NCBI RefSeq assembly: GCF_900177295.1 | Contig: NZ_FWZX01000026.1 | Coordinates: 1 to 64,000 of the forward strand | Length of the DNA stretch: 64,000 nucleotides | Direction of reading: 5' to 3' | DNA from: Tistlia consotensis USBA 355 | GTDB lineage: Bacteria > Pseudomonadota > Alphaproteobacteria > Kiloniellales > DSM-21159 | The notes under the pieces: model-generated | What the model saw: the letters and a program-made list of their open reading frames with translations, nothing else | What the model was told of the DNA's origin: nothing | Database searches by the model: none | Program-made: the position numbers and the translations under genes | Part shown: in pieces, positions 1 through 9,079 of the stretch | Layout of the letters: every line of letters begins with the position of its first letter | Position numbering within the stretch: position 1 is the first letter of the stretch

Positions 1-1
1 C

Positions 2-238
2 AGACGCATCGCCCCGGGCAGCCGCATGGCCGCCATGGACGCCAAGCTCAGACGCGCCGGCCCGCGCAGCCGCTACCGCCTCAGGAAGCAGGTCGTCGAG
101 CCGGTGTTCGGGCAGATCAAGGCGGCCAGGGGCTTCCGCCAGTTCCTGTTGCGCGGATACGCCAAGGTCCGTCACGAGTGGGCCCTCGTCTGCACCGTCC
201 ACAACCTCGCAAAGCTCCTCATCGCACGCACCGCCTGA
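2..238 (+). CDS. IS1182-family transposase, C-terminal fragment
   Basis: The reading frame is open to the left edge, so the gene is cut by the window and not necessarily broken. The visible 78 residues carry the conserved end of IS1182/IS5-like DDE transposases, including VVEPVFGQIK followed by RGFRQFLLRG and KVRHEWALVC. The Glu in VVEPVFGQIK is the probable third acid of the DDE catalytic triad; this is inferred from family knowledge. It would catalyse cut-and-paste movement of the element. No start codon can be assigned. Confidence 0.8.
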   Translation, partial: RRIAPGSRMAAMDAKLRRAGPRSRYRLRKQVVEPVFGQIKAARGFRQFLLRGYAKVRHEWALVCTVHNLAKLLIARTA

Positions 239-305
239 CCACCAGACATGCACCGCTCGACAAGCCACCACCCCCAGCCACCCAGCCGCCCAAACCGCCG
301 CGCCT

Positions 306-324
306 TTAGCCGGACAGGCTCCTA
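306..324. repeat. probable terminal inverted repeat of the insertion sequence
   Basis: This 19-base end follows the transposase gene and abuts the hydrolase. Its last three bases, read on the minus strand, supply the TAG stop of the hydrolase, so the insertion lies at or within a few codons of that gene's natural end. The partner repeat is outside the window. Confidence 0.6.
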
Positions 325-1551
325 GCCGAGCGCCTGGCGGATCGCGGCCAGGGCGGCCAGGCTGTCGCGCGAGAAGGCCGGGATCAGGTAGTCCGGCCAG
401 CTCGACAGCTTGACCGCCAGGAAGTCGCCCTCGGGGTCGACGTAGATCAGCTGGCCGAACACCCCCCGGGCCATGACGTCGCCGCGCGACCGGTCGTTGG
501 TCCACCATTGCCGGCTGTAGGCGCCCCGCGGGCAGACCTCCGTGTAGGGCGCGCCGAACTTCGCCGGATCGCCGCCGCGCCGGATCTGCCCGATCCAGTC
601 CGCCGGCACGAGCTGGCGGCCGTCGCGCCGGCCGCCCTCGAGCAGCAGCCGGCCGAGCCGGGCGAAGTCGCGCAGGCCGGCGTTGAAGCCGCCGTCGGCG
701 AGCGCCGTGCCGGCGCCGTCGACCGTGAAGCAGGCCTCGCGCTCGGCGCCCATGGGCTGCCACAGCAGCTCGGAGACCAGGGCCGCCAGCGGCTTGCCCG
801 TGGCGCGCTCCATGGCCCAGGCCAGGGCGTCGGTCTCGATCGAGCGGTAGTCGAAGACCAGGCCATGCTCGCGCTGCTTGGGCAGGCCGAGCAGCACGTC
901 GCGGATCGTCGGGCGCGGCGCGCCGTCCGGCGCCGGCCGCCAGCCCGAGGCGACGTCGATCCGGGTCATGTCGGAATCGGGTGCGTTGTAGTCCTCGGTG
1001 AAGCGCACGCCGCTGGTCATGTCGAAGGCGTGGGTCAGGCGCGCGTCGCCGTAGCCCGAGGCCGCCATCTCCGGCACGTAGTCGACGAAGGGGGCGTCGG
1101 GATCGAGCAGCCCCTGGCCGACCAGGATGCCGGCGGTCGTGCCGACCACCGACTTGGAGACCGACTGCGCCAGATGCAGCGTCGCCGGCGTCATGTCGTT
1201 GAGGTAGAGCTCGGCGACGACCCGGCCGCGGTGCCAGGCCAGGAAGCCGTCGGTGTAGCTGTCGGCGAGCCAGCGGCCGATCGTCCGCTCCCGGCCCTGA
1301 TCGTCCCGGAAGCGAATCGCCGAGAGGTCCTGGTGCGCCGCCGGCAGCTCCCAGGGCGCCGCCGCGGCCGGCACCTCGACCGTCGGGATCAGCCCGCGCA
1401 CGTGCTGGAAGGCCCAGCGATTCATCGGCGCGAGGTCCCAGTCGGCGAGCGTCGGCCGCTTCTCCGGCGGCGGCGGGAAGCCCTGCATGATGCCCAGCTC
1501 GCGGGCCGTGCGGGGCCTGACCGACGGCGGCTCGATGGTCGGATTGGTCAT
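322..1551 (-). CDS. NylB-like serine hydrolase (class C beta-lactamase fold)
   Basis: This 409-residue protein belongs to the serine beta-lactamase/penicillin-binding fold and is closest in motif pattern to 6-aminohexanoate-dimer hydrolase (NylB). The nucleophile motif SVSK lies at residues 130-133, followed by the NylB-like stretch TTAGILVGQGLLDPDAP. The second catalytic element is Tyr235 in FDYRSIETD. Such enzymes hydrolyse linear amides or esters; the true substrate is unknown. No signal peptide is seen, so it is probably cytoplasmic. It lies 59 bases after the substrate-binding-protein gene and is probably the last gene of the ABC operon. The open frame continues far upstream, but that part is antisense-like noise inside the transporter gene; ATG 1551 is the sensible start. 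Its stop codon falls in the insertion-sequence end. Confidence 0.85.
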   Translation of the reverse strand: MTNPTIEPPSVRPRTARELGIMQGFPPPPEKRPTLADWDLAPMNRWAFQHVRGLIPTVEVPAAAAPWELPAAHQDLSAIRFRDDQGRERTIGRWLADSYTDGFLAWHRGRVVAELYLNDMTPATLHLAQSVSKSVVGTTAGILVGQGLLDPDAPFVDYVPEMAASGYGDARLTHAFDMTSGVRFTEDYNAPDSDMTRIDVASGWRPAPDGAPRPTIRDVLLGLPKQREHGLVFDYRSIETDALAWAMERATGKPLAALVSELLWQPMGAEREACFTVDGAGTALADGGFNAGLRDFARLGRLLLEGGRRDGRQLVPADWIGQIRRGGDPAKFGAPYTEVCPRGAYSRQWWTNDRSRGDVMARGVFGQLIYVDPEGDFLAVKLSSWPDYLIPAFSRDSLAALAAIRQALG

Positions 1552-1610
1552 GTCGGGAGCGCCGGCACCGCGGCGGGCGGACGGCCTGTCCGCCCGCCGC
1601 AGCCGCGCGG

Positions 1611-2657
1611 CTACTTCTTCAGGTTGGTCCAGATCCGGTTGTAGAGGTCGACCACCTTCTGGTCGCAGGGCGGCACGAACTCGGGATCCTGCGTGCCGGC
1701 CGGCGGGATGATCTCCGGCGCCGCGACCATGTCCTTGTCCATGAACTTCTCGCTGCCCTTGATGCCGTTGGCGTAGCGGGCGAAGTTCGAGATCAGGGCG
1801 GCGTTCTCCGGGTCCATCACGAAGTTCTGGAAGAGCTTGGCGTTCTCCAGGTTCGGCGCGCCCTTCAGGACGGCGACGTTGTCCATCCAGCCGGTGAAGC
1901 CCTCCTTGGGATAGGCGTACTTCAGCGTCGGCCGCTGGGCGCGGGCACGCATCGCGGCGCCGTTCCAGTTCTGCGACAGGTCGACGTCGCCCGAGGTCAG
2001 CTTCTCGATGGTCGCGTAGTCCATCGTCCGCCAGCTGGCCTTGGCCTTGATCAGGAGGTCGCTGAGCTCCTTGAGCTGCTCCTTGTTCGAGTTGCAGCGC
2101 GGGTAGCCGAGGTAGCGCAGGCCGGCGTTGATCACCTCGTTCATGTCGTTGAGCATGTTGATCCGGCCCTTGAGCTCGGGCGGCGGGTCCAGCTCCAGCT
2201 TGAGGGTGTTGACGTCGCCCTTGTAGACCGCGGTGTCGACCGTGAAGGCGGTCGTGCCCCACTGCCAGGGCACGGTGTAGTGGCGGCCCTTGTCCCAGTA
2301 GACCTCGATCCACTTCGGATTGATGTTCTTGAAGTTCGCCATCTGGTTCGGCTCGGTCTTCTCGAGCAGGCCCTCGCCGGCCATGACCGAGACCATGTAG
2401 TCGCTGGGCACGACGATGTCGTAGCCGGCGGCGCCGCCCTTGATCTTGGCGAGCATCATCTCGTTCGAGTCGTAGTCGTCGAGCGTGACCTTGACGTCGT
2501 ACTTCTTCTCGAAGCTCTTGATCAGCTCGGGGTTGGTGTAGTTGCCCCAGTTGTAGATGTGCAGCTCGCCCGCGGCTCGGGCCTGCACGGCGCCGAGCCC
2601 CAGGGTGCCGGCCCCGAGGGCCAGGACCGCCGCTGCGGTCAGCAGGTGCTTCCTCAT
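1611..2657 (-). CDS. polyamine-type ABC transporter substrate-binding protein
   Basis: This 348-residue periplasmic protein is of the PotD/PotF family. It has a signal peptide (residues 1-28, cleavage expected after QARA) and the characteristic mature start LHIYNWGNYTNPELI, then YDIVVPSDYMVSVM. It captures spermidine, putrescine or a related cationic or amide compound and delivers it to the two permeases encoded upstream. It comes last of the transporter genes, after ATPase, permease and permease, which differs from the common Pot order only in placement. A GAGGTCGAACG ribosome site precedes the ATG. Substrate identity within the family cannot be read from sequence. Confidence 0.9.
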   Translation of the reverse strand: MRKHLLTAAAVLALGAGTLGLGAVQARAAGELHIYNWGNYTNPELIKSFEKKYDVKVTLDDYDSNEMMLAKIKGGAAGYDIVVPSDYMVSVMAGEGLLEKTEPNQMANFKNINPKWIEVYWDKGRHYTVPWQWGTTAFTVDTAVYKGDVNTLKLELDPPPELKGRINMLNDMNEVINAGLRYLGYPRCNSNKEQLKELSDLLIKAKASWRTMDYATIEKLTSGDVDLSQNWNGAAMRARAQRPTLKYAYPKEGFTGWMDNVAVLKGAPNLENAKLFQNFVMDPENAALISNFARYANGIKGSEKFMDKDMVAAPEIIPPAGTQDPEFVPPCDQKVVDLYNRIWTNLKK

Positions 2658-2770
2658 CGTTCGACCTCCTCTGTCGTCGACGGCATCGCGTCGACCTTTT
2701 TCGGCGGCGGCTCCCGTCCCCCGGGCACCGCCGCCCCTTCCGGCGCCCCGGGCCGGGGCGTCCGACTTCC

Positions 2771-3619
2771 TCAGCGCCGCCGCTTCCCGAAGAAGAACAG
2801 CAGCGCCACCAGCACGACCGAGAGCAGCACGATCAGCGTGGAGACCGCGTTCGTCTCCGGCGTGATGCCGCGCCGCATCTGGCCGAAGATGTAGATCGGC
2901 AGCGTCGTCTCGCCGGGGCCGGCGACCATCAGGGTGATGATCACGTCGTCGAAGGAGACGACGAAGGCGAGCATCGCGCCGGCGACGATGCCGGGCATCA
3001 TCAGCGGCAGGGTGATCCGCCGGAACACCTGGAGGGGCGTGGCATAGAGGTCGGCCGCCGCCTGCTCCAGGGTCAGGTTCATGTCCTCCAGCCGCGCGCG
3101 GATCGGCATGTAGGCGAAGGGGATGCAGAAGACCGTGTGGGCCAGCATCAGGTAGCCGATGCCGCCGACCCCGGTCAGCTGCTTGATCAGGGCAAAGAGC
3201 GCCAGGGTCGCGACCGCCGTGACGATCTCCGGGATCATCAGCGGCTGGTTGATGACCGCGTAGACCAGGCCCTCGCCGCGGAAGCGCTCGTTGCGCGTCG
3301 TCGCCAGGGCCGCCAGGGTCGCGAAGAAGGTCGAGACCAGGGTCGCGACGGCGCCGACCTGCAGCGAGATCATCGCGGCGTTCTGGATGCCCTGGTTGTT
3401 CAGGGCGCTGCGGTACCAGCGCAAGGAAAACTCGGTCCAGAGCGTGACCGAGCGGTTGTCGTTGAACGAGAAGACGATCAGCACGGCGATCGGCGCGTAG
3501 AGCACGAAGAGGCAGAACCAGGCGATCTCGCTGAAGCCGGTCTGGCGCTTCAGGTCGAAGGGCCGGCGCCCCGCCGGCTTGCCGCCCGGCGCGGTGGTCT
3601 GGAGCGTCCGGTCAGCCAT
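2771..3619 (-). CDS. polyamine-type ABC permease (PotC/PotI-like)
   Basis: This 282-residue inner-membrane protein has about six hydrophobic segments and a BPD_transp_1 domain. The EAA loop, which contacts the ATPase, is seen in EQAAADLYATPLQVFRRI. It pairs with the upstream permease to form the channel. The gene start overlaps the end of that permease gene by 8 bases, indicating translational coupling. The C-terminus is rich in basic residues (FFFGKRRR), as expected for a cytoplasmic end. Confidence 0.92.
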   Translation of the reverse strand: MADRTLQTTAPGGKPAGRRPFDLKRQTGFSEIAWFCLFVLYAPIAVLIVFSFNDNRSVTLWTEFSLRWYRSALNNQGIQNAAMISLQVGAVATLVSTFFATLAALATTRNERFRGEGLVYAVINQPLMIPEIVTAVATLALFALIKQLTGVGGIGYLMLAHTVFCIPFAYMPIRARLEDMNLTLEQAAADLYATPLQVFRRITLPLMMPGIVAGAMLAFVVSFDDVIITLMVAGPGETTLPIYIFGQMRRGITPETNAVSTLIVLLSVVLVALLFFFGKRRR

Positions 3620-4576
3620 GGCCGCGCCTCCTGCCGGCGTAGCGCACGTAGACCAGCAGGGCGACCAGCACGATCGCCATCAGGATCAGCGAGGCCGCCG
3701 AGCCGAAGGGCCAGTTGCGCGAGTTGCCGAACTGGATGGCGATCATGTTGCCGATCATCAGCGACTTGCCGCCGCCCAGCAGCTCCGGCGTGATGTAGGC
3801 GCCGAGGCCGGGAACGAAGACCAGGATGCAGCCGGCGACGAGGCCGGGCTTGGCGACCGGCAGGATGACGTGGCGCAGCACCTTGCCGCGCGTCGCGTAG
3901 AGGTCGTAGGCGGCCTCGACGAGGCGGAAGTCCAGCTTCTCCAGCGCCGCGTAGATCGGCAGCACCATGAAGGGCAGGTAGCTGTAGACCAGGCCCAGGA
4001 AGACCGCGCCGTCGGTGTAGATCAGCACCAGCGGCTGGTCGATCAGGCCGAGCTTCATCAGGATGATGTTGATCACGCCCTCGTCGCGCAGGATCAGCAT
4101 CATCGCGAAGGTGCGGATCAGCAGGTTGGTCCAGAACGGCAGGGTGATCAGGAACAGCCAGAGATTGCGCCGGCTCGGCGGCCGCGTCGCGATGAAGTAG
4201 GCGGTCGGGAAGCCGATCAGCAGCGAGCCGACGGTCGAGAGCAGGGCCAGCTCGACCGAGCGCCAGAAGATCTCCAGGTAGGCCGGGTTGAAGGTCAGCG
4301 TGTCCTCGAAGAGGTCGCGCTCGAAGAGGAACTGGACGTAGGCGTCGGTCGAGAAGACCCAGCGCACGCCGCCGTAGGTGCCGGGCTCCAGGAAGGAGTA
4401 GACCAGGATGATCGAGAGCGGCAGCAGGCCGACCAGCACGATGGTCAGCAGCGCCGGCGACAGCAGCAGCCAGCGCGTGCGCAGCTTGCCGCGCCGGATC
4501 GCCGCCTTGGCCAGGCGCAGCCGCTCGGTCTCGGCTGGCGCCGACGTCGCGGGGACGCTGGCGGTTTCCGCCGCCA

Positions 4577-4577
<1 letters not shown>
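3612..4577 (-). CDS. polyamine-type ABC permease (PotB/PotH-like)
   Basis: This 321-residue membrane protein is the first permease of the importer. It has six predicted transmembrane segments, a cytoplasmic N-terminal tail of about 35 residues, and an EAA loop at VEAAYDLYATRGKVLRHVILP. The family works as a heterodimer with the PotC-like protein encoded immediately downstream. The start codon shares one base with the stop of the ATPase gene (TGATG), so the four genes are one transcript. Confidence 0.92.
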
Positions 4578-5743
<1,166 letters not shown>

Positions 5744-5868
5744 TCCGAGTCGCTGCCCCCTTGTTGTCAGGGCTCGTTCAGCCTCGGGAGGAAAGTCTAG
5801 AGAGGCCGCGACGCGGCTGTACATACCTCCCGGGGGATAGGCCCGGCGATTTCCGCCGCGTCACCGAC

Positions 5869-6720
5869 TCACTCGAGCCCCTGCAGGAAGCGCGCGAAGA
5901 GCTCGCTCTGGGAGGAGATGCGGAGCTTCCGGTAGAGGTTCTTGCGGTGGATCTTGACCGTGCCGCGGCTGATGCCGATCAGGCGGGCGATCGAATCGCT
6001 GGAGTGGCCCTTGAGGATCAGGCCGGCGACCTCCTGCTCCCGGTTGCTCAGGGCCTCCGTGCCGAAGGCGGCCAGCGCCGCGCTGACCGATCGGTCCTCG
6101 CGGAGCAGACGCGAGCGCTCGCCCGGGGTGGATTCGCCGATCGGGGCGGCCTCGCGCGGCCCCTGGGTCTGCGGCACGCCCTGGCCGCGCAGATGGGCGA
6201 GGCCAAAGTGCCGCTGGTTGAGCGCCGCGAAGACCGGCAGGACACGGCGCAGCGCGTCGAGCTCGCGGCTCCCGAAGCGCCGCTCGCCGAAGCGCCGGCC
6301 GACCGAGTAGAAGAGGTAGCGGCTCGGCGTCAGCTCGACGAGGAGCGCCACCTCGTCGACCAGGTTGGTCAGGCTGTAGTAGCGCCGGAAGTATTCCGAG
6401 TGCGGGAAGCGGTCGGGCATGACGTCGCGCAGGCGCATCAGCGCGTTGCCCGGCCGCTCCAGGCAGAGCGCGTAGAAGGGATCGAGCAGGTAGGCGCCGT
6501 CGAGGTAGCGGTCGACGACCTCGGCACGCTTCTCGGCGCGCACGTTGTCGTAGACGTGCAGCGGCGGGCGCCGGCCGTCGACGATCACCAGGAAGGCGCC
6601 GAAGAAGGGCGCCACGCTGCGCAGGTAGTCGAGCGCCGCCGTGACGAACTCGCTGCTGCCGATCGCCAGCACGGCCCGGGCCAGGGCCCGTTCCTCCGCG
6701 CCGTCCTGTCGTTCCGTCAC
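5869..6720 (-). CDS. LuxR-family transcriptional regulator
   Basis: The 283-residue protein ends in a LuxR/GerE helix-turn-helix, with LSNREQEVAGLILKGHSSD and GISRGTVKIHRKNLYRKL marking the two recognition helices. The N-terminal two thirds is an alpha/beta sensory region without clear acyl-homoserine-lactone-binding residues, so the ligand is unknown. GTG 6720 is chosen because AAGG stands 8 bases upstream; longer readings run through an inverted-repeat cassette and are not credible. It is encoded just upstream of the importer on the same strand and is the obvious candidate for its regulator. Confidence 0.82.
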   Translation of the reverse strand: MTERQDGAEERALARAVLAIGSSEFVTAALDYLRSVAPFFGAFLVIVDGRRPPLHVYDNVRAEKRAEVVDRYLDGAYLLDPFYALCLERPGNALMRLRDVMPDRFPHSEYFRRYYSLTNLVDEVALLVELTPSRYLFYSVGRRFGERRFGSRELDALRRVLPVFAALNQRHFGLAHLRGQGVPQTQGPREAAPIGESTPGERSRLLREDRSVSAALAAFGTEALSNREQEVAGLILKGHSSDSIARLIGISRGTVKIHRKNLYRKLRISSQSELFARFLQGLE

Positions 6721-6794
6721 CAAGCCGACCTTCCCGTCGTTTGGCCGCGAACTATACACGATGGGCCGGCGCCCGCCCCGCTTCGCCCCCTTCG

Positions 6795-6907
6795 CCGTCA
6801 TCCTCGCGAAAGCGAGGATCCAGAGGAAGTAGCCGTCGGCACAGACCCCCGAAGGGAAAGCGCTGGCAGCATTGTTCTCTGGATCCTCGCTTTCGCGAGG
6901 ATGACGG
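6795..6907. repeat. paired inverted repeat, family A (31-bp perfect arms)
   Basis: Arms at 6795-6825 and 6877-6907 are exact reverse complements separated by 51 bases. Each arm is itself a hairpin: an 8-bp stem ATCCTCGC/GCGAGGAT closed by a GAAA tetraloop. A diverged copy of the same family lies at 24372-24454. The pattern is that of REP/BIME-like dispersed palindromes common in Alphaproteobacteria. It occupies most of the 304-base gap between the divergent LuxR and flavin reductase genes; I see no other gene in that gap. Confidence 0.88.
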
Positions 6908-7024
6908 GGCAGGAAGCGGGGCAGGAAAGAGCCCCGGGCGCACCCTGCTCGCGGCGCCCGGCGTGACAAGGCGCCGCGGAGCGGGAAGACTGCCAGGCCA
7001 TCCCAAGCGACGGAGTCACCCGCC

Positions 7025-7678
7025 TTGCACTTCAGTCCGCAGACCGACGCCTGCCCCCTGCCCTTCTCCCCCTTCAAGTCCTGCACCGTGCCGCGGCCGA
7101 TCGGCTGGCTGTCGACGGTCTCGGCGGCCGGGGTCGCGAACCTCGCCCCCTACAGCCAGTGGCAGAACCTGACCTTCGACCCGCCGATGGTCCTGTTCGC
7201 GGCCAACCAGTATCCGGACGGACGGCGCAAGGACACGGTGGTCAATGCCGAGGAGACCGGCTGGTTCGTCTGGAACATGGCGACCTGGGACCTGCGCGAG
7301 GCGGTCAACGTCACGGCCATGGCCCTGCCGCCGGAGGTCGACGAGTTCGAGCGCGCCGGCGTCACCAAGGCGGCCTGCGTCGACGCGCCGGGCCCGAGGG
7401 TCGCCGAGAGCCCCTGCCACTTCGAGTGCCGCTATCTCTCGACCCACCGCCTCAAGGGCAGCTCGCCGGTCGGCTCGGTCGACGTGGTCTACGGCGAGGT
7501 CGTGCGCATCCACGTCAAGGACGCGGTGATCCGGCCCGACGGCAAGCTGGACATCGCGCGGATCCAGCCGATCGCCCGGATGGGCTACTACGACTACGCG
7601 GTGGTGCGAGAGACCTTCGAGATGCGCATCCCCGGGGCCGGCGGCGAGGCGCTGGCCGGACTGGAAGGGCGGGCCTGA
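7025..7678 (+). CDS. flavin reductase-like (DIM6/NTAB) FMN-binding protein
   Basis: The 217-residue protein has the split-barrel flavin-reductase-like domain over almost its whole length, with the family-typical CTVPRPIGWLSTVSAAG and NLAPYS near the N-terminus. Members bind FMN and reduce flavin for partner monooxygenases or act as oxidoreductases themselves. TTG 7025 is the best start: GGAG stands 9 bases before it and no ATG exists in a suitable place. It is followed after 15 bases by a glutathione transferase gene and probably shares its transcript. Confidence 0.85.
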   Translation: MHFSPQTDACPLPFSPFKSCTVPRPIGWLSTVSAAGVANLAPYSQWQNLTFDPPMVLFAANQYPDGRRKDTVVNAEETGWFVWNMATWDLREAVNVTAMALPPEVDEFERAGVTKAACVDAPGPRVAESPCHFECRYLSTHRLKGSSPVGSVDVVYGEVVRIHVKDAVIRPDGKLDIARIQPIARMGYYDYAVVRETFEMRIPGAGGEALAGLEGRA

Positions 7679-7693
7679 GGAGGGGAGGAACCG

Positions 7694-8341
7694 GTGCTCA
7701 AGGTCTGGGGCCGCCGCAGCTCCTTCAACCTGCAGAAGGTGCTCTGGCTGGTCGGCGAGCTGGAACTGGCGCACGAGCACATCCCGGCGGGTGGCAGCTT
7801 CGGGCGGCTCGACGAGCCGGACTTCCGCGCCCTCAACCCGCACGGCCGCGTGCCGGTGATCGACGACGGCGGCCTCGCGGTCTGGGAGTCCCACGCGATC
7901 CTGCGCTACCTCGCGGCGCGCTACGGCCGCGGCCGCTTCTGGTCCGACGATCCCGCCGAGCGGGCGCCGGTCGACGGCTGGATGGACTGGTCGCAGACCG
8001 CCCTGCAGCCGGCCTTCCTGACCGGCGTCTTCTGGGGCTGGTACCGCACGCCCGAGCCCCAGCGCGACAGGGCGGCGGTCTCCCGCAGCCTGGCGCGCTG
8101 CGCCGAGCTGTTCGACCGGCTCGACCGGCAGCTCGCCGGCCGCCCTTTCCTGCTCGGCGGTGCCCTGTCGCTCGCAGACGTCACGGCCGGCACCCACCTC
8201 TACCGCTACTTCGAGCTGGAGATCGAGCGGCCGAGCCTGCCGAACGTCGAGGCCTGGTACCGGCGCCTGCAGGAGCGACCGGCCTACCGAGAGCACGTGA
8301 TGCTGCCCTTCGGAGAGCTGCGCGGCCAGCTGGCCTACTAG
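7694..8341 (+). CDS. glutathione S-transferase family protein
   Basis: This 215-residue cytosolic protein has an N-terminal thioredoxin-like domain (LKVWGRRSSFNLQKVLWLVGEL, the Ser/Asn of SSFN probably contacting glutathione), the cis-Pro loop HGRVPVIDD and the glutathione-binding ESHAILRYLA, then an all-helical C-terminal domain. It probably conjugates or reduces electrophiles with glutathione. The GTG start is preceded by a strong GAGGAGGGGAGG site. It is co-oriented with the flavin reductase gene. Substrate unknown. Confidence 0.88.
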   Translation: MLKVWGRRSSFNLQKVLWLVGELELAHEHIPAGGSFGRLDEPDFRALNPHGRVPVIDDGGLAVWESHAILRYLAARYGRGRFWSDDPAERAPVDGWMDWSQTALQPAFLTGVFWGWYRTPEPQRDRAAVSRSLARCAELFDRLDRQLAGRPFLLGGALSLADVTAGTHLYRYFELEIERPSLPNVEAWYRRLQERPAYREHVMLPFGELRGQLAY

Positions 8342-8367
8342 CAGGGGGCCAAGGGAGGCGCAGGAGG

Positions 8368-8439
8368 GGCAAGAAGAATCTGTAAGGCAATGCTTTACAG
8401 ATTCTTCTTGCCGGACGCACTGTAAAGCATCAGCTTACA
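8368..8439. promoter_or_regulatory. higBA operator region: two 19-bp palindromes inside a larger inverted repeat
   Basis: Two near-palindromes of the same type, TGTAAGGCAATGCTTTACA (8381-8399) and TGTAAAGCATCAGCTTACA (8421-8439), precede the toxin gene with centres exactly 40 bases apart. The first is extended into a perfect 18-bp inverted repeat (8368-8385 and 8395-8412). TGTAA-N-TTACA half sites are typical of HigA-type autorepressors, so I infer cooperative autoregulation by the antitoxin. The larger hairpin could also end transcription from the GST gene, though no T-run follows. Confidence 0.75.
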
Positions 8440-8442
8440 GGC

Positions 8443-8721
8443 ATGATCGGGAGCTTCCGGCACAAGGGCCTCGGCGCCTTCTTCGCCACCGGCAAGGCCG
8501 GCAGGCTCTCGGTCCAGAACGTCGGCCGGGTATCGCGCATCCTGCGCGCCCTGGACGCGGCGGAGAGCCCGGCCGATCTCGACCTGCCGGGCTTCCGGTT
8601 CCACGCGCTCAAGGGCGAGCTGTCCGGCCGCTACGCCGTCTCGGTGTCGGGGAACTGGAGGATCACCTTCGCGTGGTCCGGCCAGAAGGCCGTCGAGGTC
8701 GACCTGGAGGACTATCACTGA
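8443..8721 (+). CDS. higB: HigB-type toxin (RelE/ParE superfamily)
   Basis: The 92-residue protein matches HigB mRNA interferases: an N-terminal helix pair, then FHALKGELSGRYAVSVSGNWRITFAW, the HigB core with its basic and aromatic surface. In this family the toxin cuts mRNA on the ribosome. The toxin gene comes first, as is normal for higBA and opposite to most toxin-antitoxin modules. The start ATG 8443 lies only 4 bases after the second operator palindrome, so the 5' leader is very short and there is no clear Shine-Dalgarno site. Confidence 0.9.
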   Translation: MIGSFRHKGLGAFFATGKAGRLSVQNVGRVSRILRALDAAESPADLDLPGFRFHALKGELSGRYAVSVSGNWRITFAWSGQKAVEVDLEDYH

Positions 8722-9059
8722 TGCCCACCGTCTCCGCCGCTGCCCCTCCCTCCCCCCCTCCCTCCCGGGGGCTCCCGGCCATGCATCCGGGCGAGCTGCT
8801 GCGCGAGGACGTCCTGCCGGCGCTCGGCAGGAGCGTTTCGGAAATCGCGCGGCTGCTGCGGATCAGCCGGCAGACGCTGCATGCGATCCTGCGCGAGGAG
8901 GCGCCGGTGACGCCGGCCATGGCGCTCAAGCTCGGCAAGCTCTGCGGCAACGGCCCGAGGCTCTGGATCAATCTGCAGACGGCCTACGACCTGGAGCGCC
9001 AGGCCCGCATCCTGGCCAGCGAGCTCGAGCAGATCCCGACGCTCGACAGCGCCGCGTAA
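8721..9059 (+). CDS. higA: HigA-type antitoxin with XRE helix-turn-helix
   Basis: The 112-residue protein has an N-terminal linker followed by HPGELLREDVLPALGRSVSEIARLL-type XRE helix-turn-helix (about residues 20-85). RISRQTLHAILREEAPVT is the recognition region. It neutralises HigB and represses the operon. The start overlaps the toxin stop in TGATG, so translation is coupled; the longer in-frame reading into higB is ignored. The second in-frame ATG (8781, MHPGEL) is also a possible start, matching the typical HigA N-terminus. Confidence 0.9.
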   Translation: MPTVSAAAPPSPPPSRGLPAMHPGELLREDVLPALGRSVSEIARLLRISRQTLHAILREEAPVTPAMALKLGKLCGNGPRLWINLQTAYDLERQARILASELEQIPTLDSAA

Positions 9060-9079
9060 CGTCTCGCGGCCTGCGTCGC

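Larger units (their letters stand above)
1..324 (+). mobile_element. 3' end of an IS1182-type insertion sequence
   Basis: The left edge of the window holds the end of an insertion sequence: the C-terminal part of a DDE transposase, about 65 bases of non-coding DNA, and a probable terminal inverted repeat at 306-324. Read on the minus strand the repeat is TAGGAGCCTGTCCGGCTAA, which from memory resembles IS1182-group ends. The other end lies outside the window, so the family call rests on the transposase and this end. The element stops at the stop codon of the neighbouring hydrolase. Confidence 0.7.

Noticed and set aside
322-2313. Long open frame joining the hydrolase gene with antisense-like sequence inside the binding-protein gene
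   Set aside because: Only the part from ATG 1551 resembles a protein family; the rest is a same-strand shadow frame of the transporter gene, common at this GC content.
5869-7086. A 405-residue version of the LuxR-type protein
   Set aside because: The added N-terminus is a translation of the inverted-repeat cassette and of non-coding DNA; GTG 6720 has a proper ribosome site.
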